Origin: Marasmius tenuissimus
Lineage: Eukaryota; Basidiomycota; Agaricomycetes; Agaricales; Marasmiaceae
Direction of reading: 5' to 3'
Assembly (NCBI GenBank): GCA_029532415.1
Contig: JAQOTA010000027.1
Span: forward strand, 1 to 64,000
DNA length: 64,000 bases
In this document: positions 44,841 through 57,138 of the stretch, one piece after another
Numbering within the stretch: position 1 is the first letter of the stretch
How the letters are laid out: each line of letters begins with the position of its first letter
Translations under genes and position numbers: made by a program
The notes under the pieces: model-generated
Databases searched by the model: none
Seen by the model: only the letters and a program-made list of their open reading frames with translations
Told to the model about the DNA's origin: nothing

Positions 44841-46638
44841 CTATGTGAACTTGAAGCTATGGCTTTCCATCTGATAGAGCGTCAAATCAGGCCTACACTC
44901 CACCAGGAAAGAAAGGGCTACGCACCGTGATCTCGCCACCTCTATAACTCCCTTTCTTCTTCTTGTTCTTTTCCTTTCGGAAACCCGCACCTCGCGTTAC
45001 AATTAGATCCGCGTGTGCTCTGGCACCATAGTCGTTTGTTGGTGCAGCCTGGGAATATGAATGAGTAGAGAAGGGTGGCAAAGCAAGTTCAAAGGCACCT
45101 TGTTTTCATATCGATTGTCGAGAACATAATCATTGAACACCTTGCTGGGATCCACTCTCTGGAACCTCTGATTCTGCTGTCTACCGTTTTTAACGGGTTT
45201 CGCGGTATCAGGTTGAGGTACTACGAGTTCCTCGCGTACTGTAGACACCACAGCGGTAGCAATTCCGGCACCACTCGCCGAGATACGTCGTTTCTTGGTG
45301 GCTTTCACCTCTTGTTCCTCGTGCTTGGCCTTTTTTTTCGGAGCGCTTGTCGCGCCTTTCTTCGTGGAAGGCGTTGCGGACTCTGAATCTGAATCTGAGT
45401 CCGAGGAGTCGGATGACTCGACCTTTTTAGTGTTTTTCTCCTCGGCGGATGGTGTCTTCCTGTGTAGAGATAAGAGGTCAATAAGATGCATAAAGCTACA
45501 ATTGAATAAGGGGTACTTGATCTCCTTCTTCTCCTTCACAGCAACCTTTTTCTTGCTTGAGCTTTCATCATCGGAATCCGAAGAGTCGGACGATGAGTCG
45601 TCTCCAGATGTCATAGTTTGGCTACTATCCGGGGTGCTTTTTGCGACATCTGTTGTTTTTGCCGATGGCTTCACAGCAATTGGCCCTGTATCTGAGCGGA
45701 AGGAGAAGAGCGCGTCAGCCCTGAGCCTCATTGCAATGACCCCACGCCATATTTCTCGGGTGCAATGAGTGAAGCGTACCAGTATCGGAGTCAGAAGAGT
45801 CAGAGTCACTTGATGATGCTATTTGAAGGCTTGTCAGTCAATGCAGACGCGACGCAAGACGATTACCCACAATCGGAGTCTGATGAATCTGAATCTGATT
45901 CCGAAGGTTCCTGTGGCTTTTCATTGGGTTTCGGAGAAGTAATTTTCGCGGTCTTGATGGACTCTGCATCCGAGTCAGAGTCCGAATCCGAGGATGAAGA
46001 TGACGATGAAGCTGAAGTTGTCGGAACTTTTGCTTTCGCTTTTGAGGCTGTTTTTGTCTTCGCTTTCTTAGTACTTGTAGAGGAGCTTGTTGAAGAGCTC
46101 GCTGACGAGCTAGAATCACTAGAGTCCGAGTCGCTTGACTCGGAGTCGCTCGAGTCTGAAGATGCTGGAACGAGTTCAACATTACAATTATCGTGAATCC
46201 GTTAGTGAAACGCACAATCGTCCGAGCTGGTGAAGAGCAAGTCAGTATCGCATTTGCAGCATAGAGCGCTAACGGAATCTTACTCTAAGCTGTCCGAGGA
46301 AGAGTCACTGTAGTAATGGAAAAATTGTTCAGGCACGCGACAAAGTGCCAAAGTAAAAGTACGTCCTACTCACTCAGAAGAATCTTCCTCCAACTTTTTT
46401 GCAGTCATGGCCTTCCATTGCTGTATAATCTCATCCAATTGGGGCCCATCTGCTTCAATCCCATCCTTCAATACCACAACCTCCCTCGCAGCCTTCTTGA
46501 GAGCATCTGCAGCCTTGTTATGCGACCGTTTCGTCAGAAATGCATGGATCAGGGTATAAGTCGCTACCAATAGCAGATTTCAGTGTTTCTGAAGCGGAAG
46601 ATAGTTGTATACAGCTCACTGGCTAGATTGGCGTCCAT
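44841..46638 (-). CDS. SRP40/Nopp140-like nucleolar phosphoprotein
   Basis: Start chosen at 46638: exon 1 reads MDANLA and a canonical GT..AG intron joins it to TTYTLIHAFLTKRSHNKAAD, a LisH-like helical N-terminus ('..LI..FL.K.....AA..L'). A long middle follows with alternating acidic-serine and lysine blocks (SSDSSDSDDESSSKKK and similar), split by several short introns. The C-terminus QRFQRVDPSKVFNDYVLDNR is the SRP40_C domain signature, continuing AAPTNDYGARAHADLIVTRG and FRKEKNKKKKGSYRGGEITM; it ends SHSFKFT with TAG at 44841-44843. In yeast and animals such proteins are casein kinase 2 substrates that chaperone small nucleolar RNPs in the nucleolus and Cajal bodies. Divergent from RIB4 with only about 155 bases between the starts. 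Confidence 0.88.
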
Positions 46639-46793
46639 TCCCGACCGAAACCAAAAGCCAGAAAGCGTTGATGAGGGCGAACGAACAATTTGAATTCGAC
46701 ATTTTTTCGACAAGAAAAAACGATTGATGCTGAAAAGGCAATCAGTTCTCACGACACTACGCCTTCGTTCCTGCCATCATCGTAATATCACCC
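46639..46793. promoter_or_regulatory. Short bidirectional promoter between SRP40-like gene and RIB4
   Basis: The two start codons are about 155 bases apart and face away from each other, so both promoters must overlap or share elements. I see an A/T-rich patch (near 46700-46730) but no clear TATA box. Confidence 0.55.
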
Positions 46794-47488
<695 letters not shown>

Positions 47489-47662
47489 AGATGAAAGGCT
47501 TCAGGGAAACGGAAGAAGAAAAAGTCTTGAAAGAGAATGTAAAATATGTAGAAATCGAACAAGAAATTACTTCAACGAATTAGAATTGAGTAATTATGCG
47601 TCAGTGCGCCTGCGGAAGCGCGGCCCGCCTTGCTCTCGTACCACCACCACGCCTTCCCCAGC

Positions 47663-48835
47663 ATGAAGAAAAAAGTAAGCTCAATAAAGTTATGGGTTAA
47701 CAGAGAATAATCTTATGCATAGGTCCTTCTCATGGGTGCCTCAGGCAGCGGCAAGACCTCCATGCGCTCACTCATCTTGTCTGTATTTGTATTCAGTCTG
47801 TTCAACATTGAGTTGACGACCTCATCAGCTCCAATAACCCTGCATCTCTCACTGCTCGTCTGGGAGCAACCATAGACGTTGAACAGAACCACGTTCGTTT
47901 TCTGGGAGATTTGATTCTCAATTTATGGGACTGTGGCGGTCAAGACGCGTTCATGGACTCTTACCTCTCAACACAACGGTCGACCATATTCCAGCACGTT
48001 GGAGTTCTTATCTACGTTTTCGACGCAGAATCGAGGGAAATGAACAAGGATCTTGAATACTATCGCGACTGTCTGGATGGTTTGAAGCAGTTCAGTCCGG
48101 ATGCAGCCGTCTTTCTCCTCGTGCACAAGATGGATCTGGTCAGGGAACCCAAGTCAGTGATGTTCGAGAAGAAGAACAAGGAACTTCAGCAAGCCAGCGG
48201 CGATTCGGCCATCACAGTATTTGGAACCAGTATCTATGATGAGAGTCTTTACAAGGCACGTTCTCTTCCTACATTCGCGCTGTCAATCCATCATTCAACC
48301 GCGCCATAGGCATGGTCCAACATAGTTCACACCCTCATACCAAATGCCGCTATCCTAACCAAGCATCTCTCAACGTTTGCCGAAGCATGCAGCGCAACCG
48401 AAGTAATTCTGTTTGAACGGACCACTTTCCTCGTCATCGCCACTTCGTCCTCATCGCAACATTCTCCCCAACAAAGCTCGACCCGAACAACGACGAACAA
48501 CTCAACAGTGGAAGATATTCACCACTTAGATCCGAAGCGATATGAACGTACTTCCGAGCTGATCAAGGCCTTTAAGCACTCGTGTTCACGCGTTCGTGAA
48601 GAGTTCCATTCGTTGGAGATGGAGTTGTCAGACTTTACCGCCGTCCTGGATGAAATGACGAGGAACACCTATGTCATGATTGTTGTTCACGACCCTACGA
48701 TAGGTTTCTCGTGTACCATTTCTCCGGGGAAAGAGATTTCTGACGTACTCCCTAGAAACCGCTGCTATCAAGCTTAACATCCGAATGGCGCGACGAAAGT
48801 TTGAGGAACTACAAGGAGATGGGGTTGTTTCTTAA
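47663..48835 (+). CDS. GTR1: Gtr1/RagA-type GTPase of the TORC1 pathway
   Basis: Exon 1 is only MKKK (47663-47674); the next exon starts VLLMGASGSGKTSMRSLIF, a P-loop with the Rag/Gtr pattern. Then LGATIDVEQNHVRFLGDLIL and NLWDCGGQDAFMDSY, the switch II region of Rag GTPases (DCGGQ instead of DTAGQ). HKMDLVREP is the NKxD-type guanine motif (as HKMD in RagA). The C-terminal domain includes AILTKHLSTFAEACSATEVI, LERTTFLVIATSS and FKHSCSRVREEFHSLEMELS. The last exon joins as PTIETAAIKLNIRMARRKFE and ends GDGVVS with TAA at 48833-48835. Gtr1 pairs with Gtr2 at the vacuole and relays amino-acid status to TORC1. Its 5' end is only 174 bases after RIB4's stop. Confidence 0.93.
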
Positions 48836-49034
48836 TCTTCTACTCCTTCACTTCCGTTTCAACCGCACTCCATCGCGATGCCTGCCTAGGTTGATATTCT
48901 ATAAGGATTAGGTTACGTCGGGCGTGGTGACATTATCTGCGTCCAGACCCTCGGTGTAGGATACTCATAATACTGTAGAATACGAATACAACACATTTAG
49001 ATCAAAAATCCAAGAAAAGAACGAAAGATCCATG
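48836..49034. terminator. Convergent 3' region between GTR1 and the Rap1-like gene
   Basis: About 200 bases between two stop codons, so both transcripts must end here. A/T-rich stretches (TACGAATACAACACATTTAG, near 48981) could serve polyadenylation. No precise site assigned. Confidence 0.3.
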
Positions 49035-51493
49035 TCAACGGTTTTGACTGTACTCTGCCGCTCTGGTTCCCACTGGAGGTTTGTAAGGTGTCTGCTTCTC
49101 CTCGTCCACAAGCTTCTTCTTCATAGCACTTGCCCGAGTTCGTTCCAACGGAAATGAGTCCCGGCTAGTTGTAGATGTTGTAGGACTGACGTCCGCCTTT
49201 GGAACCACGGATCTCTTCGCTCTCGAGGTGAAACGCTGGGGGGTAGAGAAGCCTTCCTCTCGAACGGATATTTGAGGACGACGCGATGCCCGCTGACGGA
49301 GCATAGTGGTACCCTTTGTGTCGCGCTGAGAAAATCCAAGGGCACGTAAGCTCTGCTGGTCGTCCGTGTCAAGCCTGTGGGCTTTCGCAGAGCGCTTGAC
49401 AACCTCCTCTGCCTCCTCTTGATTCTCCTTTTCCCCCCCGTCCATGTCTATATCCTCTTCTTCTTCCGTTTCTTCCATTACGGGTTCCGGTGGAGCCGCC
49501 ACCTTCCTCGCTGTTCGTTGCCGGCGAGAATTGCTTTGTTGAGTTCCTCGAACCGAACGAGGGGGGGAGGGAGGCGCGGCTGAACGCGAACGAGCTCGGG
49601 TCATTCGAGGTGGAGCCACTTCAGCCGTTTGACGATCGTTCTTGCGCTTTCGCCCTACCGGTTTAACCTTGGGAGGCGATCGTACCGGGGATGAAGGTGG
49701 TGGAACATCTTCAACATCCATAAGCTCCAGATCCGTCTCCTCGACGACTTCCGTGGGTCTGGCTGGAGTCGTGTGTTCAGATTTCACTTTGTGAGAGGGG
49801 TTAGAGTGTGGAGAAGAATGAGGTGAACGGGTGGTAGGTCGGCGAGGCGAAACGTAGTCGTCGGCGTTCCAATTGAGGAACAATGGTTCGACGCCTGACA
49901 TTGAGAAATCATCATCCAAACCTTGCTTTTGCTCCCTGTCTCCTTCCGACATGATGCCGTCCTCTTCGCCTTGCAGTTGTCGCCCGAGGTTCACATCCCC
50001 ACCATTATCTGCATCATACGTCTCCCGCGCGGTCTCAAATTGGGTTTCGCGTAGGTCGTCCACGTGGATGTTATCTTCGGTTGCAAAGGGAACTATTGCT
50101 GCGCTCTCGGGTCCGCGAAGGTTCCTGCCGGCGGTATGCCCTTCCCCTTCATTCTGATTCTGAAGTTCGTCTACCTCTTCATCAATAACCTTTCCCTTGC
50201 CCTTCCTTGATGGTCCAGGCTTTTGTTGGCTACCTCGACTGACCGTTTGTGTTGGGACAGGGGCTGGCGCAGTGACAACACCAGGAAGGCGCTTTCGACG
50301 ACGAACCGGGGGCCATGGCTTCTCTACCGGCGCTGAATGGCTGATACTATCGTGGTCGTGCGTGGGACGGGATCTGGAAGTTGACGCGAGTGGTTGATCG
50401 TCATCGGTGGTGTGGGTGAGCACTTGTAATGCGTTGCCGACTTCCTCTTCTTCTTCTTCGTCCCGAGGTAGATCATGAGCTTCATCCGAGGGGAGGTGTT
50501 GTGGTTCTCTTTCTTCCTGCCCTTCATCTTCTTCTCTACTGAATAAGGAGTTACTGTGATCAGGAATATAAGTATGGTGGTAAATCGTTCGAATTACTCA
50601 GGGTCCTACGCACTGGTCATCCTGGTCCTGAATCGGGTCTCCTCCGGATGCCTGGCTCGCCTCAATGCGAGGTGCTTCATTATCATCCTCTTCTTCTGCC
50701 TCTGGCTCGGAAGGCTCTCCAACTTTGAGGTCAAGTATATAACTTGCAATTTTGGGATCCATTCTGATCTTGTTCTTCTTGTAACGTTCTCGCCAAGCTG
50801 AAGGAGGATGCGTCTTTGTCCATTCGTAATCTTTTCCGTAGTGATGCTACAACTAACCCAGTTAGAGGTGTCGATTGAATGAGATGCTTCAGCACGCACC
50901 AAGTCGCACAATTGTACATACAGAGTGTGGCTCATCCGCCCACCGTTAGGACATCTGACTGCCAAAAATTTGCACAATTTATTGTCTTCCTCGGCTGTGA
51001 ATTCGGTCCGCCTGGCAAACATGTTATACTTGGCTGTACGGAACGTAACAGTTGAGGCGTACTCACCTCCTTCCAGCAGGGAATCCCGGTCTTGGTCGTT
51101 CCAAAACGATCTCTTCAATGATTTTACCATGCTTCAAGGCATCCTCGACAAACTGAAGATCTTTCACCAGAACTTTCCGTTTCTCGGGGTCTGACGATGA
51201 ACTGAAATAGTTCTGGTATGCTGTCGATGTGAGCTGACCGTTCGATTCGAAGAGTACATAGTCTGCGCCCGAGTCGTTTTCCAAGCAATGTCCACCATGT
51301 TCCTGTATAGTTCCATTTGACCGGTATCAATCGCGTGAACATATGTACTCACTACAATAGCTTCAAACAGAGCGGCTTGAACCTCAGGGTCCGATATTGA
51401 CCCATGGGTCGCGAACTTGAGCCGACGACCCGTGTTGTGCACAAAAACTTGAGTATGATTGTCTTCGTCCTTGCAGCTACATTCGAAATCCAT
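49035..51493 (-). CDS. RAP1: Telomere protein Rap1 homologue (BRCT plus Rap1-type Myb)
   Basis: Start placed at 51493 (MDFECSCKDEDNHTQVFVHN). The N-terminus reads as a BRCT-like fold split by one intron: VQAALFEAIV then EHGGHCLENDSGADYVLFES. The Rap1 Myb domain starts RRTEFTAEEDNKLCKFLAVR and continues GGRMSHTLYVQLCDL; an intron ending TTGTAG brings in HHYGKDYEWTKTHPPSAWRE and RYKKNKIRMDPKIASYIL. 'HP..AWRERYKKN' is a strong Rap1-Myb signature. The rest, about 500 residues, is disordered and acidic/basic (EEDEGQEEREPQ; PPSSPVRSPPKVKPVGRKRK), ending TPYKPPVGTRAAEYSQNR. Rap1 binds telomeres directly or via a TRF-like partner. I do not see a clear Rap1 C-terminal (RCT) domain. The small intron near 50530-50590 is inferred. 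Confidence 0.78.
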
Positions 51494-51964
51494 CGTATCA
51501 AGAACGAACGAAGGTGGGGGAAAGCAGACAAGTTCGAATTGGCTCAGAAATTCCCACAGTTGGACGCGGCGAGTCACGCAGGCACGTGGCTTCAACGCGT
51601 CGCGTTCGAGGCCTTGTCAGAAAGTTGTCATCGTCAATGTTCTCTCCCAGACCACGATGATCACCCATACTCTATTCACTTCAGAATGCCACCCTCAATT
51701 ACTGTTTCAGCTCTTAGCAACCCGACTACGGGGACTCAATGTTTCTAATTATCAAGCACGCTGTCAAACGAAGCTCTGGGTTCAACCGTTGGACTCAGTG
51801 ACCACGCAGTGCCAAACAGGGCATATCCTTTCCGAGTGGTACGCGTGGCTACGACACGCTCCCACCCAGCCAAAACCTAAAATTGAAACCTAAAATTGGA
51901 TTGATTCTCTGTATTTATGGCCAGCTTCCCTATATATTAGATAACCGAGCAAATGTCCGATTTC
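51494..51964. other. Upstream region of the Rap1-like gene
   Basis: About 470 bases containing the Rap1-like promoter. The plus-strand frames 51404-51893 overlap the Rap1 first exon and look like shadows. Confidence 0.45.
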
Positions 51965-52376
51965 TTACTGAGGGCCCAACGACGGAGAACGATGGTCGCT
52001 CAAAATTTTTCTAGAAAACCGATTCTCGGATTCCAAATATACAAGACGAATACACAAGAAAATACAAAGAGTTCGACGTTCAGCATTCAGTTCTTCCAAG
52101 CCTTTCCCTGACATCCCACCAACGGAAAAAGTATCGCCAATAAACTCTCCCTTTACAAATATGATCACTACCGGTACCCCACATCTGTAGCTGCTGGGCG
52201 ACAAAATTAGTATTCTCAAGCATAGTAGAAGTCTCATAAATGTTGGTTCCCTTGACGGGCCCGGCGTTGTCAATATTGTACGTGGTCCCTTTAGGAGGTC
52301 CACTTGGAAACAACTCAGACTCTTGGATTTTTGAAACAGGAACTACTCAACAGCATATTTTACTCATGCTGCTCAT
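51965..52376 (-). CDS. Candidate small protein gene, about 100 residues, two introns
   Basis: A three-exon reading can be assembled. Exon 1 (52376-52363) reads MSSM; a 42-base intron ending CCAAG leads into SELFPSGPPKGTTYNIDNAG, then PVKGTNIYETSTMLENTNFV and QQLQMWGTG. A second intron (GTAGTG..TGTCAG) continues as GKGLEELNAERRTLCIFLC and runs to a stop at 51965. The middle exon has a clean, non-repetitive sequence typical of coding DNA in this window. I do not recognise the family, and exon 1 and the C-terminal part are less certain than the middle exon. No signal peptide; the last part has a hydrophobic run. It could also be a fragment of a larger gene or a non-coding transcript. Confidence 0.35.
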
Positions 52377-52945
52377 AGCTTGGTCACCCGTCAGACCGAG
52401 CCTTTTTCATACAACGTAAGAAAAGATATCAAACTGAAATGTTCACCCGTGCTCAACCGAACTTTCTATCGTGTCGCTACTGAATATTGAATGTCCTAGT
52501 CCAAACCGAGTCCATGTCGCACGGTCGTGCGATCGGGGCTTCGGAAGTTCTTCCACACGCGATCAAGGAAGATGCCCTTGGGCACTCGTCCTGACGTAGA
52601 AATGAGGAGAACGTCAGTTTGGAAAGGGTGAGTGGCGGGTGAATCATCGAGTTGGTGCTAATCCTGAGGCGATATTCAGTGCACAAGCTGAGGATCCGCT
52701 CTCGAATGACAATAAAGCATTAGCCCTCATTAGCCGCGCAGCGCACTGGAAGTACTAACCTTCATTGACTCAGCCTCTCTGGTAAGGGTGACCGGTGAAA
52801 ATCCAGATTGGCGATACACCCCTGAGAAAAAACACTGTTTTAGGAAATCGATCTGCCGATCGCAAGATCCATTTCATGGCTCACTCAAATACGAGATCAT
52901 CCATAGTTGGTCGGAGTACATCTTCTTGCTTTCCCTGCCTCTGAT
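52377..52945. other. Intergenic region between the microprotein candidate and the zinc-cluster gene
   Basis: About 570 bases holding the 5' region of the second Zn2Cys6 factor. A pyrimidine-rich tract just before its start codon is consistent with a promoter. No gene recognised. Confidence 0.45.
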
Positions 52946-54178
52946 ATGGTCTCCCTCTCCGAGTCTGCTTCCTCGAGCACCCATTCTCTTCCTCCCTCTC
53001 CGGTAGATAGTATCGGTACTTCCAGCGACACCTCACTTGCAGGCGAAGATCTGGCAAGAATCCCCTATCTGGGAACTGCCGCACGGTGTAGAACCGCCGT
53101 CGCTTGCGACAAATGTCGAGAGCGCAAAACAAAGGTGTGTTCAAAGTTCTGAGTCTCTACTTTTCTCTGACCTGGAGCTATGACGCGATAGTGCTCTGGT
53201 GAGAAACCGGTCTGCAAGAGGTGTACGGCGCGTGGACTCATCTGTGTATATGCGAGTCGCGATGTCAAACGCCGGCCTCACTCTCAGGCGCCAGGATCCA
53301 CTCCTCGTCATGTCCCGACTCTCAGAGAAGACGTCCCATGCACTATAACCCCGTTCGGCTCGACCGCTGAGCGCAGCATGCATCATCTGGGACACTTAGG
53401 ACAATACTATACACCTCCTGCATCACAGCTACCATCGAAGGGAGGGCACCTTTCTACTACTACCGACATGGACGCTCTGAGGTCTCGCGTCCGCCACGCC
53501 TATCCAACGGGGTGCCCGCCTTCGACCGGTTCCTTTGCAGGAGTTGTCCACGACGATGTCTCATCTCCAGTTCTGAGCGTGCCCCATTCGTCGTATTATG
53601 TGCCGCGCTTCAGCTCATCCACGGGGGAATACCATTTTCTCCTACAGTCGGACTCCTCAGACTCCGGTAGTTCGTCTCTGGGAAGTGCCCCTCACACCCC
53701 TCCCGAAAATTCGTCTCTGTTCCCCACAGAGATATCTGACCCTCTATCCTACTCCCCTTCGTCTCAAAACGCGTGTTACCCTTTGACCTACGCTCCCGAA
53801 CCCTCCTCTAACTACCATGTCCAGTACCCCGTTGGACAAAGCGACCCTGTTTACTATAGCATTGGTGATAGTCCCTCGACAGACTCCCTCTCCTCTCCAT
53901 CTCCGATTCACGCACACTACGATCATATCGATCGCTCGACACCAGAGTCTGGGTCACTCTCAATTCAAAACATGAAATACGTTCCCGCACTCTGCGACGC
54001 AACTGCTTCCAGCAATTCCATTGTTGACCTACCCGGAGTCTCGTGTTACTGGCCCAAACCCAGCTACCCTACCACTCCGGCCACACCGAACGGCATGGGA
54101 TTTGAGACAGAGGGATCTTTACACGCAGGGTCTTTGCTCCTCGAACCCGTCAATACTTCATGTTCCTTCATTTCGTGA
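52946..54178 (+). CDS. Zn2Cys6 zinc-cluster protein, short
   Basis: Two exons, 52946-53134 and 53192-54178. Starts MVSLSESASSSTHSLPPSPV. The zinc cluster spans the intron: AVACDKCRERKTK then CSGEKPVCKRCTARGLIC, spacing Cx2Cx6Cx6Cx2Cx6C, and the frame is restored exactly by splicing. Downstream it is a Ser/Pro/Tyr/His-rich, disordered region (SPVLSVPHSSYYVPRFSSST) with no fungal_trans domain, so it is a short zinc-cluster protein of about 390 residues. It probably binds DNA in the nucleus and may act as a regulator; the target is unknown. An in-frame upstream frame without an ATG was ignored. Such compact C6 proteins occur in mushroom development regulators, but assignment to any named one would be a guess. 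Confidence 0.85.
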
Positions 54179-55894
54179 TAGGGTTCTATGGTTTTTATTA
54201 CGATATGCGTATCAGCGAACTGTAGCTTTGGCTCACACCCTGTAGTCTAACTGCCATTGTAACATTAGTTCGATAGATTACTATGTATATTTAAATTTCC
54301 CTTTTCAGAATACAAGGTCCTCGAACCCCAGATATATTTCCGCCGGAGAATGGCGATAGCACAAAACCAATTTGAGTTGAGATCAGAGAAGGACTACCAG
54401 AGAGCGGGATAAAAAGATTTTCCTCTCGCCCGCGTTAGTCATAATCCGCATCAAAGGTTTTCGCCAATGCCTCCGTTGTGCTTAGGCACGTTTTACGGTC
54501 TCGCCACTCTGTAATCGTCAGAGAGTACTAGTCATGAAGCGAACCTCGGGAGCCGTTGTATGGTGAACGTGGTAGGCGCAGCTCAGCCCGAGATAAATTT
54601 ACATCGTAAGGGAACGGGTAGAAAGAGTGAATCTTACTGAGCTCGCAAAAGTTGCCTCTAGTGGACGAGCACACCAGGGTCATGACATGGAGTTCAGGTA
54701 GCATTTCTGAATTTGGAGCTTACTTGACCAATCACGAATGGAATACTCAATTGTCTTACCTCCTCCCTCGCCTCATATCAGATCATCCTCTCGTTTGCGA
54801 AACGAATCGGGAGGCTGTCATCATTGGTACAGCTTTCGGTGCCAAATGAAGCTGCCGGTCTTGGTGAGACTATCTCTGCACGCGGCGTGGAGTTGAAAGG
54901 GTGCAGGGTCCTAGAGCTGACCTGGGTGCTGACACAACGCTTTCTAGGAATCGACGAATAAGCGTCCATAGCGCAAAACCTGGATCAACCTCACGGACTG
55001 AGAATGTGGGCGGCGGAACGCTGCCCGCTCAGGCCCACTCCTGTATCTAGTAAAAGTAAGATACGAGATATTCGGCGGAAACGCTTGACGGCCCGTGAGG
55101 CTATGAGCTGGAGTCGCTCTCATCGAGCAGCTAGTTATGGAAAGTTCAAATTTAAGTGTAATGACGATGGTCCAACCGCCTGACCTTGATAGTTCCTACT
55201 CGAAGGTTGGAGTCGAGGCGACCTAAGTGTCACGAGGAGAGCCCTAGAGAGATGAGGCAAGGATCCGCCGAAATTTAAAAAAGTTTCAAACAGCCGGTCT
55301 GTCGGTCGTCCGACTGCGGAATCTGGATCTGAACAGCAGCGCGCTGGAACGTACGAAGCCATCCCATGTTTGGTCAGCTCCAACACAAGCTGGACGAGCA
55401 ATTGATGAGTATTATTGGGCGAAATATCCGATGAGATGAGGGTCGACGATCGGTGGAGGATGTTGAGGGCCACAATCACCCAGTAGAAGGAGAATAGACA
55501 TGAACCAGAGCCCACGCAAATGTCCCTTTGACCCTAAGTACGTGCACTGTGGTACCGGTAAGAGAACTACCGCTGGGTGTCCAGAGGGGAGGCAGTTTGA
55601 AGTTCTGTACTTTGAACCGTGAGAATGGCAGTCTATGGGGACAAAGGAGGCAATTCAGTCCCACGGTACACACATTCTTCTCTACCGTCACCTTCAACCG
55701 CGCCGCCATGATTGCTCTCACCTTCTAGTGGCACGGAAGGCGCAAACACTGGTGAGGGCCTCAAGACTCACTTGCCGTCTGGGAAGAAACCTGACGGGGG
55801 AGCAAACGTCCGGATTTTGGTGACCCTTATATTTCAATGCATCGAATCGTTTGGAGACTATTGTCAAGAAATGTCTACTACAGTTCAGTGTGCA
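54179..55894. other. Intergenic region of about 1.7 kb, no supported gene
   Basis: It lies between the short zinc-cluster gene and the coiled-coil gene's 3' end. Frames at 55135-55515 (minus, ending SLHLNLNFP) and 55476-55728 (both strands) are the most protein-like, but no start context or splice partner supports them. The 40-residue plus frame at 55500-55622 (opening MNQSPRKCPFDPK) has three cysteines and is a weak candidate only. Confidence 0.45.
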
Positions 55895-57138
55895 TCAAGA
55901 GTCATCGTCAGAGTCTAGCTCACTCAGATCCGATAAACCATCCTCCTCTGAAACCTCCTTGACAAGCTCTTTATACACCCTGGCTTTCAAGAGTACCGTC
56001 CCGTGCGATCCTTCCTGGGCTTTATCAATGATCCCAATTCCGACGCTTAGAAAGACTTTCTGGTCAGCCAAGACTTCACGGTCCATTCCCTCTTCCGGCT
56101 CTTCATCCCCCATTGTCTCGTCATCAAAAATCGCGCCCGGAAGTGGGAAAAACAGTTCTAGTTCCCTTGACTTAATATCCTGCGTGAGGTGTTCGTGGAA
56201 GGTCTGCATGACCTCGAAGAGTGCCCAGAGATCATCATCAAACTTCCGTTTAACTGCGGATATCATCATCGTTTTGGTGTTCCCGGGCAGCGCCTCCGCA
56301 AGGACCTCGGCCACTACGCGACGAAGGCGCGCGAAACGATCCGTGGCTGCCTTTTCTTGCTCGGGGGCTGCATCCATAGCCTTCTTCGTGACTGCCCTCC
56401 AGAATCTTCCAACGATGGGCTGTTCTGTTAATACTCGTCAGCTGAGAGCAATGAATCGATCCATGTTTAGTGCTTACCCTGACTGCGAACCACGTCGAAG
56501 AGGTTTGCACAAAACTTTTGGATTTGTGGAGAGTGGTGCCAAACTTTTGCCTCATCCATCAGACCGACCTGAATGATACAGTACTGCAATAATGATTGCA
56601 GCACCATCTGCGACGACCTTTCATTGGAGCTCCGTTTCCCCTTCAAGCCTTTCAGCACGCTGTCCAGTCCAGGGAAGCGATGGATTTCACGCGCAGTCCG
56701 CGACTCCTGTATGTTCGAGTTTCGTTTGTCGCTCGTAGTTTCGGCAATAATATTAGTGAGCTGAGCAGAGATTTGATAGACTCGGGCTGTGATATCTTTA
56801 GCCTCGCGGATTACGTCTGATACCGACCAAACGTCGGATGTGCTGTATATGGCGTCAATCGCCGCGAGTTGTTTAGATTTTTTCGCCAGCTGCGTTGTCT
56901 TCTCCTCCAAAGTCTCTTTAACGCGCTCTAGTTCCCTTTCGATGGTAGCCATGCGCTCCTCTGCTGAAGGAGTAGATTGGGTTTTCGTAGTCTTTCGCTT
57001 CTTGGATTGTGATATCTCTACAACTGGCACGAGTTGACGCTTCGGGGCATTGGTTTGTCCGGGGGTTTCTCTTTCTTTCCGAACCCGTTTCAGCCCGCTG
57101 TTGGTAGGATTTCCTAGACTGCGTCTTCCTTCGCTCAT
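55895..57138 (-). CDS. Conserved nuclear-type coiled-coil protein, function unknown
   Basis: Start MSEGRRSLGNPTNSGLKRVR at 57138; stop at 55895-55897; two exons with one intron near 56410-56470. The N-terminus is basic with KR clusters (SQSKKRKTTKTQ, possible nuclear signals). A coiled coil follows: RMATIERELERVKETLEEKT. The middle is helical and contains FPGLDSVLKGLKGKRSSNER, MVLQSLLQYCIIQVGLMDEA and IVGRFWRAVTKKAMDAAPEQ. Further on are RLRRVVAEVLAEALPGN and SAVKRKFDDDLWALFEVMQT, and the protein ends in an acidic tail (SEEDGLSDLSELDSDDDS). Repeats of helices plus an acidic tail suggest a scaffold or chromatin/cytoskeletal adaptor, which is inference. I do not recognise a named family. Confidence 0.75.

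Noticed and set aside
55500..55622. A 40-residue cysteine-containing plus frame
   Set aside because: Too short, no signal peptide, no upstream signals or recognised similarity.
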